In this document: positions 55,544 through 63,310 of the stretch, piece after piece
Numbering within the stretch: position 1 is the stretch's first letter
Layout of the letters: every line of letters begins with the position of its first letter
Assembly (NCBI GenBank): GCA_016888885.1
Contig: CP069437.1
Span: 124,001 to 188,000 of the forward strand
DNA length: 64,000 bases
Reading direction: 5' to 3'
Origin: Faucicola sp902506215
GTDB taxonomy: Bacteria; Pseudomonadota; Gammaproteobacteria; Pseudomonadales; Moraxellaceae
Made by a program: the position numbers and the translations under genes
The notes under the pieces: model-generated
What the model was told of the DNA's origin: nothing
The model's input: only the letters and a program-made list of their open reading frames with translations
The model's database searches: none

Positions 55544-55758
55544 TACCTTATCTCCCACTACCGTAGAAAGCTAAAATCCCATAGGATTTTTGACTATTTG
55601 CCAACTGTTTAATTTATAGAAACGATAATCTATCACCCAATAATAGTTTCTATAAACTTGCTGAATTATTACAGTTTCCTTATCTTATAAGAAAAAATTG
55701 GTTTTGCAAATGGTAATGATAAAAATTAGCGATAAATAATGCGATAAAAAGTGATTGA

Positions 55759-56457
55759 CTAACCTGTTTTTACCCCAAACATTCCACCGATAAGGTTGGT
55801 AGTAACCAACGCAACAACGCCCCAAATGACCACCCGTACAATGGCAGGGAAAATTTTGGCACCCCCCAAATATGCCGATAACCAGCCCAAAAATGCTAAT
55901 CCTATCAAGGTCACTGTGCCCAAACCGCCGACCAAATATTGCTTTGGTAACAGCCAAATACACAGCACCGGTAGCAGCGCCCCTGTGATGAAGGATAAAG
56001 CCGATGCCACGGCTGCCTGTAGTGGATTGGCGGACGCGGTATCGGTAAGTCCAATTTCATCGCGTGCGTGCGCTTCTAGGGCATTGTGAGCAGTGAGTGC
56101 TACCGCAACATCATGTGCCATAACAGGCGTTAAGCCACGCTGAACATAAATATGCGTCAGTTCTTTTAGCTCGCGGTCTGAATTGTGCTCAAGTTCATAG
56201 GCTTCTTTTGCCAAGTCGGCTTTTTCGGTGTCGGCTTGCGAAGAGACGGAGACATATTCGCCCGCTGCCATACTTATTGCGCCAGCAATCAGCGATGCCA
56301 CCCCTGTCAACAGCAAGGTGTGACTGTCCACTTGCGCTGCCGCAACCCCCATCAATAGACTGGCAGTAGAAATCAAACCATCGTTGGCGCCAAGCACGGT
56401 TGCGCGTAGCCAGTTGTTGCGATTACTAAAATGCGGTTCATGATGTGCTGAATACAT
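55759..56457 (-). CDS. VIT1/CCC1-family iron or manganese transporter
   Basis: Membrane protein that moves Fe(II) or Mn(II) out of the cytosol. Family start WLRATVLGANDGLISTASLLMGVAAA, metal-site helix GAISMAAGEYVSVSSQADTEKADL, a hydrophilic Glu-rich middle section and three C-terminal helices. Length of 232 aa fits bacterial VIT proteins without the ferritin-like domain of MbfA. GAGGG precedes the ATG. The promoter region contains a 16-bp tandem repeat. No Fur box was recognised. Confidence 0.92.
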   Translation of the reverse strand: MYSAHHEPHFSNRNNWLRATVLGANDGLISTASLLMGVAAAQVDSHTLLLTGVASLIAGAISMAAGEYVSVSSQADTEKADLAKEAYELEHNSDRELKELTHIYVQRGLTPVMAHDVAVALTAHNALEAHARDEIGLTDTASANPLQAAVASALSFITGALLPVLCIWLLPKQYLVGGLGTVTLIGLAFLGWLSAYLGGAKIFPAIVRVVIWGVVALVTTNLIGGMFGVKTG

Positions 56458-56551
56458 GGTATTGCCCTCAAAAACAAAAAAATTGACATAAATTAAAAGA
56501 TAGAGTAAAAGGTAAACATAACAAAACTGGCTTAATAAATTCTTATAATGT

Positions 56552-56609
56552 GCTTAACAAATAATAGGCTTAACAAATAATAGGCTTAACAAATAATAGC
56601 CTTAACAAG
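56552..56609. repeat. Tandem repeat, 16-bp unit, three copies plus partial, upstream of the VIT gene
   Basis: GCTTAACAAATAATAG occurs at 56552, 56568 and 56584 without a mismatch; a partial fourth (CCTTAACAAGG) follows at 56600. It lies about 95 bp before the VIT start and just after the end of the GTPase gene. Confidence 0.93.
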
Positions 56610-56658
56610 GCTAGATAGTTTTTAGCCAAGTTTTTTATTATGATTGTAGGTTGATAAG

Positions 56659-58221
56659 TCAGCGTCTTAGTTGGCGTGATAATTGCCAAGCTGCCTCATC
56701 GCGCAGCGCATGCGACTGCTTGGCAGATACAGTGGCTTGTCTGCCTGTGTTAAGCGATGACCATTCGGGCTTACCACGCGCTTTTTTGAGCAAACTTGGC
56801 AATCTATCAACTGACCAAGGCGCGAGCGATTGGTTCGCCATGATGCTATCAGTCGCCGCATGACCGCGATGGCGTAGCGCAGTCAGCAAATCCATCGCTC
56901 GAGTCGCCAGTAAGGTCAGGGTAGCAGGGTCTATGTACAGACGTTTGACGCCACTGATTTTGTCAGCAATCGCGCTAGTGTTTGACAGTAAGCCACCTGC
57001 CAAACCACCGAGTGCCGTACCCAGCCCCAGTGATGTGCCAAGGGTGGCGACATCGATACCCAGTCCAATCAGCGCGCCTGCCGCTGCACCGCCTGTAGTA
57101 CGAATCCCATAACTGGCTAGTACCTCTTTATCAAACGGATCGCGGCGATATTCAGTCAGCTCAAGCGGTGTGGTGGTGACGGTATTGTCATAAAATTTAT
57201 ACAGGTTTAGCAGTTCATCTTGCATACTGCGTTCAGCTTGGCGTACTTTTTCTTGCATTTTTTGCAAGGTAGGTAGCGGATCATCCTCATCATGAATGGT
57301 TTCAACGAAGGCGGCAACGTTTAATAAAAAATGCGCAATGATAATATTGGCATCATCGTACAAATTATCCCAGTCGGCTTTACGACGCTCAATCAGCTGT
57401 TTGATAATTTCAGGCTGTATCAGCATGGTTTCTAAGTTTTGCCACAGTTTGATTTCATCATCAAATTCAAACGCCACTGAATCAAACCGCGTGGATACAT
57501 GCAAGTTGCGGCGCGCTAGCATCTGCTGCCACTCATTGATATTGCTATCTTGACCCTGAGTAAAGTTAAATACGGGCATGACGGGGATGGCTGACCATGA
57601 CAGCACCGTCAACTCATCTTTATATTTGCCGAGCACAGGCTCACGCGCATCAATCACATAAACGGCCATGTCACTGGCAATCAGCTGACGAATGACCTTG
57701 GCTTCTTGGCTAAACTCGTCTTGCGCAGGCGCACTTGCCAAAAATTGCTGTAACCGCTCCACACCGTCACGGCGGGCAGCGGTGTTGTCTTCTAACCAAT
57801 CAAGTAGCCCTGACGCATCTTCTAAACCGGGCGTGTCATACAGTGCCACCAAGCCTTGCCCCGTTTGGCTGTCATTAATCATGGCTTTTTCCACATGGCG
57901 GGTAGTGGCAGGCGCATTTTTGACTTCGCCAAAGTACATATCACGCAACAGGGTGCGTAGTAGCGAAGTTTTACCAGTATTGGTATGACCCACGACCGCC
58001 AATTTTAACGCTTCATTTTCGCCAATGCTGATTTTGCGGCTTGAATAGGGGCTTTGTTCAGCTTGGGCTAATGGATGATTGGGCGATTGCGTAGCAATGT
58101 CACTGCTTGGATGGGTCGCACTGTCAACCACCTTCGCTGGCAAGGTGGTATTCGCTGGCAAATAATCTTTGGTTAAATCAATTGTCAATTTTTCTTGGGT
58201 GGTTATGTCTTTGTTATCCAT
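56659..58221 (-). CDS. GTPase with DUF3482 domain
   Basis: TrmE/Era-like G domain followed by a family-specific C-terminal half. Walker A GHTNTGKTS at residues 78-86, switch II DTPGLED at about 128-134, and a C-terminal Gly/Ala-rich stretch (GAAAGALIGLGIDVATLGTSLG) that looks membrane-inserting. A canonical NKxD is not obvious; VFNFTQG occupies that place. ATG 58221 (520 aa) is chosen because earlier reading would run into the upstream gene. AAAGG lies 11 nt upstream. Last gene of the operon DUF2868 - unknown - GTPase, with a 32-nt gap before it. DUF2868/DUF3482 pairing is, as I recall, conserved in Pseudomonas relatives; the function is unknown. Confidence 0.85.
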   Translation of the reverse strand: MDNKDITTQEKLTIDLTKDYLPANTTLPAKVVDSATHPSSDIATQSPNHPLAQAEQSPYSSRKISIGENEALKLAVVGHTNTGKTSLLRTLLRDMYFGEVKNAPATTRHVEKAMINDSQTGQGLVALYDTPGLEDASGLLDWLEDNTAARRDGVERLQQFLASAPAQDEFSQEAKVIRQLIASDMAVYVIDAREPVLGKYKDELTVLSWSAIPVMPVFNFTQGQDSNINEWQQMLARRNLHVSTRFDSVAFEFDDEIKLWQNLETMLIQPEIIKQLIERRKADWDNLYDDANIIIAHFLLNVAAFVETIHDEDDPLPTLQKMQEKVRQAERSMQDELLNLYKFYDNTVTTTPLELTEYRRDPFDKEVLASYGIRTTGGAAAGALIGLGIDVATLGTSLGLGTALGGLAGGLLSNTSAIADKISGVKRLYIDPATLTLLATRAMDLLTALRHRGHAATDSIMANQSLAPWSVDRLPSLLKKARGKPEWSSLNTGRQATVSAKQSHALRDEAAWQLSRQLRR

Positions 58222-58253
58222 TATTTTGTTAACCTTTATGTATTCAGCGCGAG

Positions 58254-58811
58254 CTATTTTTGGCAAGTTCTTTTGGCAAGTTCTAAGGCATGGGTGACGT
58301 GATTGAAGGCAGTTTGGGTCAGTGGATGTGCCAGCCAATCATCAAAACTATGGGCAACATCGTCGGTGTTTTCGCTACTATCTTCTGCCAGTTGGTCGTA
58401 ATAATCCAAGTAGCCTTCAGCGGTTAAAATCACCCAACCATCACTCACGGCAGATTTTTCTTCCATGGCGGTCAAAGACAGATAAAACCCCAGCATATCA
58501 AGCATCAGCAAAATCGCGTCACTGGTGCTGTGTGGATAGCTATCGCCCATAGCAAACATGATGTCATCGAGCGCATTTAGCGCCTGTTCGATGCTAGCGG
58601 TTTGCCAAGTTTGAGTATTTACGGCGTCAAATAGGGCTTGATAGTGCGGTTTTTCACTGTCGAGTTCATTGTCAAGCCAATCGGCTGGTAGATTTTGCAC
58701 AAATTGACGCAGTAGATTTTGCACAAAAGCGCTTTGCGCTGTGAGCGTAAGCTGTGCAGCAGTTTGGGCAATGCTATTAATCACATCGGCATAGCTTGTC
58801 GTGGCATTCAT
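58254..58811 (-). CDS. Unknown protein between DUF2868 and the GTPase
   Basis: Not recognised. The 185-aa product is acidic, appears mostly helical and has no signal peptide; a weakly hydrophobic stretch AILLMLDMLGFYLSLTAM lies near residue 110. The ATG at 58811 comes 2 nt after the DUF2868 stop, so translation is coupled. Its fixed place between two partner families suggests it is a component of the same complex. Confidence 0.75.
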   Translation of the reverse strand: MNATTSYADVINSIAQTAAQLTLTAQSAFVQNLLRQFVQNLPADWLDNELDSEKPHYQALFDAVNTQTWQTASIEQALNALDDIMFAMGDSYPHSTSDAILLMLDMLGFYLSLTAMEEKSAVSDGWVILTAEGYLDYYDQLAEDSSENTDDVAHSFDDWLAHPLTQTAFNHVTHALELAKRTCQK

Positions 58812-58813
58812 GG

Positions 58814-60163
58814 TTAATTTTCTCTTACTAGGGCAATTTGGCGTTCTGCCAACGCGGTTTCCCATTGTAGTTGACGGGCTTTGATGGTTTCAATGTCGCT
58901 CGGACTTGGCAGGTAGCCTTGATTGGTATCGAGCAGCTGCACAATCATGCCGCCTTTTGCCGCGCTTGCGATATTATCGAGTTTTCGCAGGGTGCCACGG
59001 TCGGGGAGTGCGAGATTGGAGATACCGACGAGCACTTGAACAGGGTTGCTTTGAAGGTAGGTAATCAGTTTTTCCAAGTCATCACGATCATCGATACGAC
59101 CAAAGTTTTGCGCCGCCATACCAACGCTTTTGGCATACCATTGCGGGTTGGCTTGCGGGTATTCGAGCAACACGGCGAGTTTATTGGCTAGGCTGATTTT
59201 GGCAGTGGGTGCGATAGGTTTTTGCTCAGCAGGGCTGTCATCGGGGTCAATCACTTTGCGCTGCCAAAAATCGATAATTTTTTGATAATACGGCTGTTTG
59301 GTATCAAGTTTCATACGGCTTGAGCGCACCATCATCAGACAACATAGCCATGCGAGCAAACGTGGCACGATACCGTACATCAGTAGGCTACCGATTAATA
59401 ACATCGCCCAGCGAAACGAAATCATCTGTGGCGTGGTTTCAGGATTCATTTGCGCGGTGATAATATCTTGCGCCGTTGGCGTAGGAAAGCCTACCCAATG
59501 GGGGAGCCAAGACATCAGCTTGACCACTTCCACCACGTTGCTGTCTTGTAGTAGGGTTGATTCCCACACAAAATTATAATTTTTGACCAGTAATAATAGA
59601 ATTAATGACACCAACATTCCCGATAGGCTGGCTAACCAAAACTGGTGGCTGATACGACTGACGTACCATTTGGTGCCAGCGTGATTGAGCTGGTCTTGAT
59701 ACAGTTCAACCGCCGTTTGGGTAACAACATCTTTGCCACGCACTAGGGTTGCCGGGGTGAAAAAAGTACCAAAAAAACTGGGTTTGTTGCGCGGTGAGAA
59801 CAGCATCCAACCGAGCCAAACCAGCAAGATAATGGTATTAAACCCTAATAAACTGGCTAGTACATAAAAAAAGTTCACCACCTGCGCTTGCATCAACCCA
59901 AATAACGCGACAAAGCCCAAAATAAACCACAGGACGGTCAATCCCCAAATCACGCCATTGACGCGGGTGTCAATGGTGGTGAGTAGCTGCGCAAGTTTAC
60001 CGTCATTATCAATGCGTGTGGCACGGCGACGCAGTTTGGTCAGTGGTTCGCCCGGTTCATGTTGCAGTTTTTCCGTGATAAGGATGGGGTCGGCGGCAAA
60101 AATATGCTGTTTTTCTTCCAGCCTGCGCACCAGTTCGGTCAGTTGGTCTTGGGGTGTGTACAT
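58814..60163 (-). CDS. DUF2868 membrane protein
   Basis: Inner-membrane protein with four probable membrane helices in two pairs (about residues 72-125 with VIWGLTVLWFILGFVALFG, and about 180-290) and soluble N- and C-terminal parts. The N-terminal RRATRID motif and overall layout fit DUF2868. The C-terminal domain (about 330-445) contains VLVGISNLALPDRGTLRKL and may be a nucleotide- or partner-binding fold. First gene of the three-gene minus-strand operon; it diverges from the AT-rich module. Confidence 0.82.
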   Translation of the reverse strand: MYTPQDQLTELVRRLEEKQHIFAADPILITEKLQHEPGEPLTKLRRRATRIDNDGKLAQLLTTIDTRVNGVIWGLTVLWFILGFVALFGLMQAQVVNFFYVLASLLGFNTIILLVWLGWMLFSPRNKPSFFGTFFTPATLVRGKDVVTQTAVELYQDQLNHAGTKWYVSRISHQFWLASLSGMLVSLILLLLVKNYNFVWESTLLQDSNVVEVVKLMSWLPHWVGFPTPTAQDIITAQMNPETTPQMISFRWAMLLIGSLLMYGIVPRLLAWLCCLMMVRSSRMKLDTKQPYYQKIIDFWQRKVIDPDDSPAEQKPIAPTAKISLANKLAVLLEYPQANPQWYAKSVGMAAQNFGRIDDRDDLEKLITYLQSNPVQVLVGISNLALPDRGTLRKLDNIASAAKGGMIVQLLDTNQGYLPSPSDIETIKARQLQWETALAERQIALVREN

Positions 60164-60244
60164 TTTTTTATATTCTAGAAATAATTTGTCTTATGATAAC
60201 AGAATTTATTTTGAACTTAATAATTAACGACTGATTAAAAAATC

Positions 60245-60287
60245 TATCAATTTTCATATTGATAAATATATTTTAAAAAGATAGAAT
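60245..60287 (+). promoter_or_regulatory. Promoter with operator-like inverted repeat of the AT-rich module
   Basis: TTGATA (60259-60264), 17-bp spacer, TAGAAT (60282-60287). The -35 box lies inside the right arm of an inverted repeat TATCAAT (60245-60251) / ATTGATA (60258-60264) with a 6-bp centre, so a repressor bound here would block the polymerase. Confidence 0.65.
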
Positions 60288-60327
60288 AACGATAAATTAT
60301 AGATAAAAAACTTAGGTGATAATTTAA

Positions 60328-60918
60328 GTGAATAGTATTAGTCAATTAGATTTAATTGAAAATTTAAATTTCGACAACCTACTTAAAGGTTGTTCAAGTT
60401 TGAATGATATTTATTTGACTTTAGAACTAAGTGGTTTGAATACCACTAAATGGCTTCCAATTGAATTAAATAAAGAAAATTACTCTGATAAAGAAGCGAT
60501 TAAAAAAAGTATATGCGATTTATTGAATAATGTTAAAAATAATATAAGAAAAAATATAGAATATTTAGATTTTGCTCTTAGTTTACTTGTAGAAGCTATT
60601 AGAAAACCTGAAAACTATATCAGAAAATACAGCATTTATAATAATGAGTATTTTTTTCAACTTTCAGAAAATTTAAAAGCTAAATTTTCAAATCGTAGTT
60701 GTCAATGTGACATTGAGTTTATATTAGTTTTTTTCAGTAACTTTAGAAAATATTATCAAAAACTAGTTGTTAACTTTACAGAGTACATTGTGGCTAAATA
60801 CATTCATAATATTTCTTTTAATAAAGCGTTTAGTTTAAAAGTCAATTTATTAACTTTTAATCATTTATTAAGAGAAAGAATTTATGCGAGAAACCAAAAA
60901 TTTAGATATATCAATTAA
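60328..60918 (+). CDS. Unknown AT-rich accessory protein (196 aa)
   Basis: No family recognised. The protein is predicted largely helical and rich in Asn, Lys, Ile, Leu, Phe and Tyr, with no signal peptide and no clear membrane helix; LVFFSNFRKYYQKLVVNFTEYIV is the most amphipathic part. Base composition is far more AT-rich than neighbouring genes, pointing to recent transfer. Start is GTG at 60328 with AGGTG about 10 nt upstream. The next gene starts 35 nt before its stop, so the two are translationally coupled and probably act together. Confidence 0.72.
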   Translation: MNSISQLDLIENLNFDNLLKGCSSLNDIYLTLELSGLNTTKWLPIELNKENYSDKEAIKKSICDLLNNVKNNIRKNIEYLDFALSLLVEAIRKPENYIRKYSIYNNEYFFQLSENLKAKFSNRSCQCDIEFILVFFSNFRKYYQKLVVNFTEYIVAKYIHNISFNKAFSLKVNLLTFNHLLRERIYARNQKFRYIN

Positions 60919-61126
60919 TACTTTTAATTTCAAGAATTGTAATAATTTTCAAATCAATCAAACCATTATTCTTACGTCTGAATTGGCTGAGACTGATGTG
61001 AAAGTAGTTGCAATAGAAGATATTGAAGAAAAGGCAAAAAAGCTAGAAGTTTTAGCGTCAGTCATGAATATTGTAGCTACTATTTCGCCAATAGTATTGC
61101 CATTTTTTATGAGTATAACTGTTTAA
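60884..61126 (+). CDS. Unknown small protein with C-terminal membrane segment
   Basis: 80-aa product: a polar Asn/Gln/Thr-rich N-terminus (1-30), a short charged helix (about 40-56, IEDIEEKAKKLE) and a C-terminal hydrophobic helix (58-79, LASVMNIVATISPIVLPFFM) that could cross or pierce the membrane. AAGAGAAAG lies just before the ATG. It overlaps the 196-aa gene by 35 nt in another frame. Small tail-anchored products in such pairs are often toxins, channel effectors or immunity proteins, but no homologue is known to me; function is open. Confidence 0.7.
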   Translation: MRETKNLDISINTFNFKNCNNFQINQTIILTSELAETDVKVVAIEDIEEKAKKLEVLASVMNIVATISPIVLPFFMSITV

Positions 61127-61135
61127 TTTAACGTG

Positions 61136-61170
61136 ATAAGTGCATTTCTAAGAAACAGTAATGCACTTAT
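61136..61170. terminator. Hairpin between the AT-rich pair and the RHH gene
   Basis: Perfect 10-bp inverted repeat ATAAGTGCAT/ATGCACTTAT with a 15-nt loop and a short T run. It can act as terminator of the pair or as a regulatory structure; it ends 14 nt before the next ATG. Confidence 0.6.
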
Positions 61171-61184
61171 TTTAAGGTAATAGA

Positions 61185-61427
61185 ATGTCGGCTAAAAAAG
61201 AAGATACCCAAACTAAAGCTCAAAGAATCCAAATTGATTTATCACCCAAAGCAGTAGAGACGTTAAAACGCCTTAAAGAAGAAACGGGCTTAAGTACCTA
61301 TAGTGCTATTATCGCTCAATCGTTAAGTTTCAAAGACCAAATTATGAAAGAATTGGCGCGGGATGATAGTAATCGCTTATTGATTGTCAATGATAAGGGT
61401 GAGGCAACTCAAATCCTTATTACTTAA
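61185..61427 (+). CDS. Ribbon-helix-helix (CopG/Arc-type) DNA-binding protein
   Basis: 80 aa. The strand RIQIDLS (14-20) and the two helices KAVETLKRLKEET (22-34) and TYSAIIAQSLSF (38-49) form a ribbon-helix-helix, the DNA-binding fold of many antitoxins and small repressors. The C-terminus (residues 63-80) looks like a beta hairpin. AAGG seven nt before the ATG. Composition is closer to the host average than the two genes before it. It overlaps the convergent DUF815 gene by 8 nt. It is the best candidate regulator of the module's promoter; there is no direct proof. Confidence 0.8.
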   Translation: MSAKKEDTQTKAQRIQIDLSPKAVETLKRLKEETGLSTYSAIIAQSLSFKDQIMKELARDDSNRLLIVNDKGEATQILIT

Positions 61428-62331
61428 TATTTTGTAGTCGTTTCATCCCAATAAAATACCGACTAAACTGATAAGCCACGCGCCCCGAGCGTCCACCGCG
61501 TTCACTGGCAAAGCGCAAGGCAGCGGCTTTTGCTGCCTCATCAAAGGGCAAACTTGCTTGCGTCAAATAATGCGCACAAATATCTAAATATACAGGTTGG
61601 GTCATCGGATGAAACGACAGCCACAGCCCAAAGCGGTCAGACAACGACACGGTTTCATCAATCGTCTCATACGGATTGACTTCATCGGTTTGCCCATTAT
61701 AAATACTCACATTGTCTTTCATCAGTTGCGGTAGTAGATGACGGCGGTTACTGGTCGCATAGACCAGTAGTTTGTCTTGCTCGCTGTCTAGCGCGCCATC
61801 GAGCACGCTTTTGAGTGTGCGATAATTCTCATCTTGCCCATTGAACGCTAAATCATCACAGTACACCACATAATGACAGCCATGATTGGGCTGGGTTGTA
61901 TGAAGGTCTCGTACCGCTTGGCGAATCGGCTCTAACATCACCAAATCATCTCGTGACACTTCGATAATACGAAGACCATCCGCTTTATATTGATTGAGCA
62001 ATGCCCGAATGAGCGACGATTTTCCTGCGCCACGGGTGCCTGTCATGAGTACATGATTGGCAGGTAAGCCTGCTAAATATTGGCGCGTGTTTTGAACCAG
62101 TTTATTTTTTTGCCCATCAATGCCAAGCAAATCATCCAACGTCAATCGCAAATCCACGGTTAAAGGCACTAGTTCACCGCTGCCCGTGCGGCTATTGGAT
62201 TGCCATCGGTAGGCAAGCACGCTTGGGTCAAGTTGTATGGGCTTGGGCAGCTGCGCCTGTAAAAATTGGGTGAGTAAGTGTTCTAAATTAGCGGGTAAAC
62301 TAAGATTAGTGGGTAGAGTGAGTTGCGACAT
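61420..62331 (-). CDS. DUF815-family ATP-binding protein
   Basis: AAA-like ATPase of 303 aa. Walker A GTRGAGKSS at 98-106, LDDLLGIDGQKNKLVQNT just before it (a DUF815 hallmark), Walker-B-like YVVYCDDLAF, sensor-like VYATSNRRHLLP, and the C-terminal helix bundle ERGGRSGRVAYQFSRY. The family is conserved in proteobacteria without a settled function; no membrane segment. No strong ribosome site. Convergent with the RHH gene, divergent from the frameshifted lipoprotein gene. Confidence 0.92.
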   Translation of the reverse strand: MSQLTLPTNLSLPANLEHLLTQFLQAQLPKPIQLDPSVLAYRWQSNSRTGSGELVPLTVDLRLTLDDLLGIDGQKNKLVQNTRQYLAGLPANHVLMTGTRGAGKSSLIRALLNQYKADGLRIIEVSRDDLVMLEPIRQAVRDLHTTQPNHGCHYVVYCDDLAFNGQDENYRTLKSVLDGALDSEQDKLLVYATSNRRHLLPQLMKDNVSIYNGQTDEVNPYETIDETVSLSDRFGLWLSFHPMTQPVYLDICAHYLTQASLPFDEAAKAAALRFASERGGRSGRVAYQFSRYFIGMKRLQNIK

Positions 62332-62446
62332 ACAAGGGTTCTTCTGAGTGGTTTTTAAGTAATTGGTTTTTAAATGAGGAGTTTTTAAGCGTTTTTGCGG
62401 TATTTAATCCGTATGATAGCAAAACTCCGTTAGATTACCCATTATC

Positions 62447-62509
62447 TTTGTAAACATTGCCGCATAACACTGGCTTTTTGTTTACAAAAAAATTCAATTC
62501 AGTTATAAA
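62447..62509 (+). promoter_or_regulatory. Promoter with inverted repeat before the lipoprotein gene
   Basis: TTTACA (62481-62486), 17-bp spacer, TATAAA (62504-62509). The -35 lies in the right arm of a perfect inverted repeat TTTGTAAACA (62447-62456) / TGTTTACAAA (62479-62488), arm centres 32 bp apart. Confidence 0.6.
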
Positions 62510-62545
62510 GATAGGGTTTATGATAAAATTTGTTAAGGAAGATCA

Positions 62546-63310
62546 ATGAATGCGCAACAAGCCATCACCTTTTGTATAAAACCTCTCACTTTTGCCATCG
62601 TCTTGCTGGGGATTCATGGCTGTGCCACACAGCCTAGCGCGAGTCAACCACTGTCTCAACGCGTGTTGCAAGCCAACCAACAGTTAGTCAGTCGCCAAAG
62701 CTATGCTTATGACTATCGAGTCAATGTGGTGCGCCCGCCCTTACGTAACGCACAAGCGTTAGCTGCAAGCCCTAATCGTTTAAAACTTATCGGGCAGCTG
62801 AGCAAAGCACAGCACCTTGATGCTCGCCAACAAGCCTTGGTTACAGAGGGGGTCAATCACCAAACCCGTGAACAAAGCGAAGTGGGGCAAGTGATGGATA
62901 TTTTAACCAAGCGCTTTGAGTTTGCATCCACAGGTGTGGTAGATTTCCGCCGAGGGCAAATGTCAATCGTGCCTGAATTTCGCTACGTGCAGAATAATGC
63001 AGGGGCGTTTATCAAAGTGCCGCTTGCGGCTGATTTTGCGCGATCAAAAGTATATGCTGACTTGTCGGCACTCTCTGAGTTTGCCACCGACCCGCAATAT
63101 GATGGATGCTACATTGAGTATGACTATAGCAAACTGCTAAAAGATAAAAAGATAGATAAAAGAGCCTTATTCAAGGTATTTGAACAGATGTCACTGCTAA
63201 ATGCCACCCTTGCCAAAGAAAGCGACTATCAGCCATTGGCTTTGACTACTGAAGATAAAGCCAAAGGTGTGAGCCACCGACGAGTCAACCACAGACGAAT
63301 CAACCAGTGA
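62546..63310 (+). CDS. Unknown lipoprotein, reading frame broken near its end
   Basis: The 254-aa frame begins with a lipoprotein signal (lipobox GIHGC, Cys about residue 27) and AAGGAAG before the ATG. No family recognised; the mature part is mixed and soluble. The last 12 residues (about 63273-63307, read as His/Arg/Asn repeats) look out of frame: in the frame one base later the same DNA reads as an acidic Thr/Asp/Glu/Ser repeat and continues open to the window end. A single extra base near 63268-63272 would explain this. Without it the protein would be over 490 aa. Confidence 0.7.
   Translation: MNAQQAITFCIKPLTFAIVLLGIHGCATQPSASQPLSQRVLQANQQLVSRQSYAYDYRVNVVRPPLRNAQALAASPNRLKLIGQLSKAQHLDARQQALVTEGVNHQTREQSEVGQVMDILTKRFEFASTGVVDFRRGQMSIVPEFRYVQNNAGAFIKVPLAADFARSKVYADLSALSEFATDPQYDGCYIEYDYSKLLKDKKIDKRALFKVFEQMSLLNATLAKESDYQPLALTTEDKAKGVSHRRVNHRRINQ

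Noticed and set aside
60328..61126. Prophage remnant
   Set aside because: No integrase, phage structural gene, attachment repeat or tRNA boundary is visible; only the composition is unusual.
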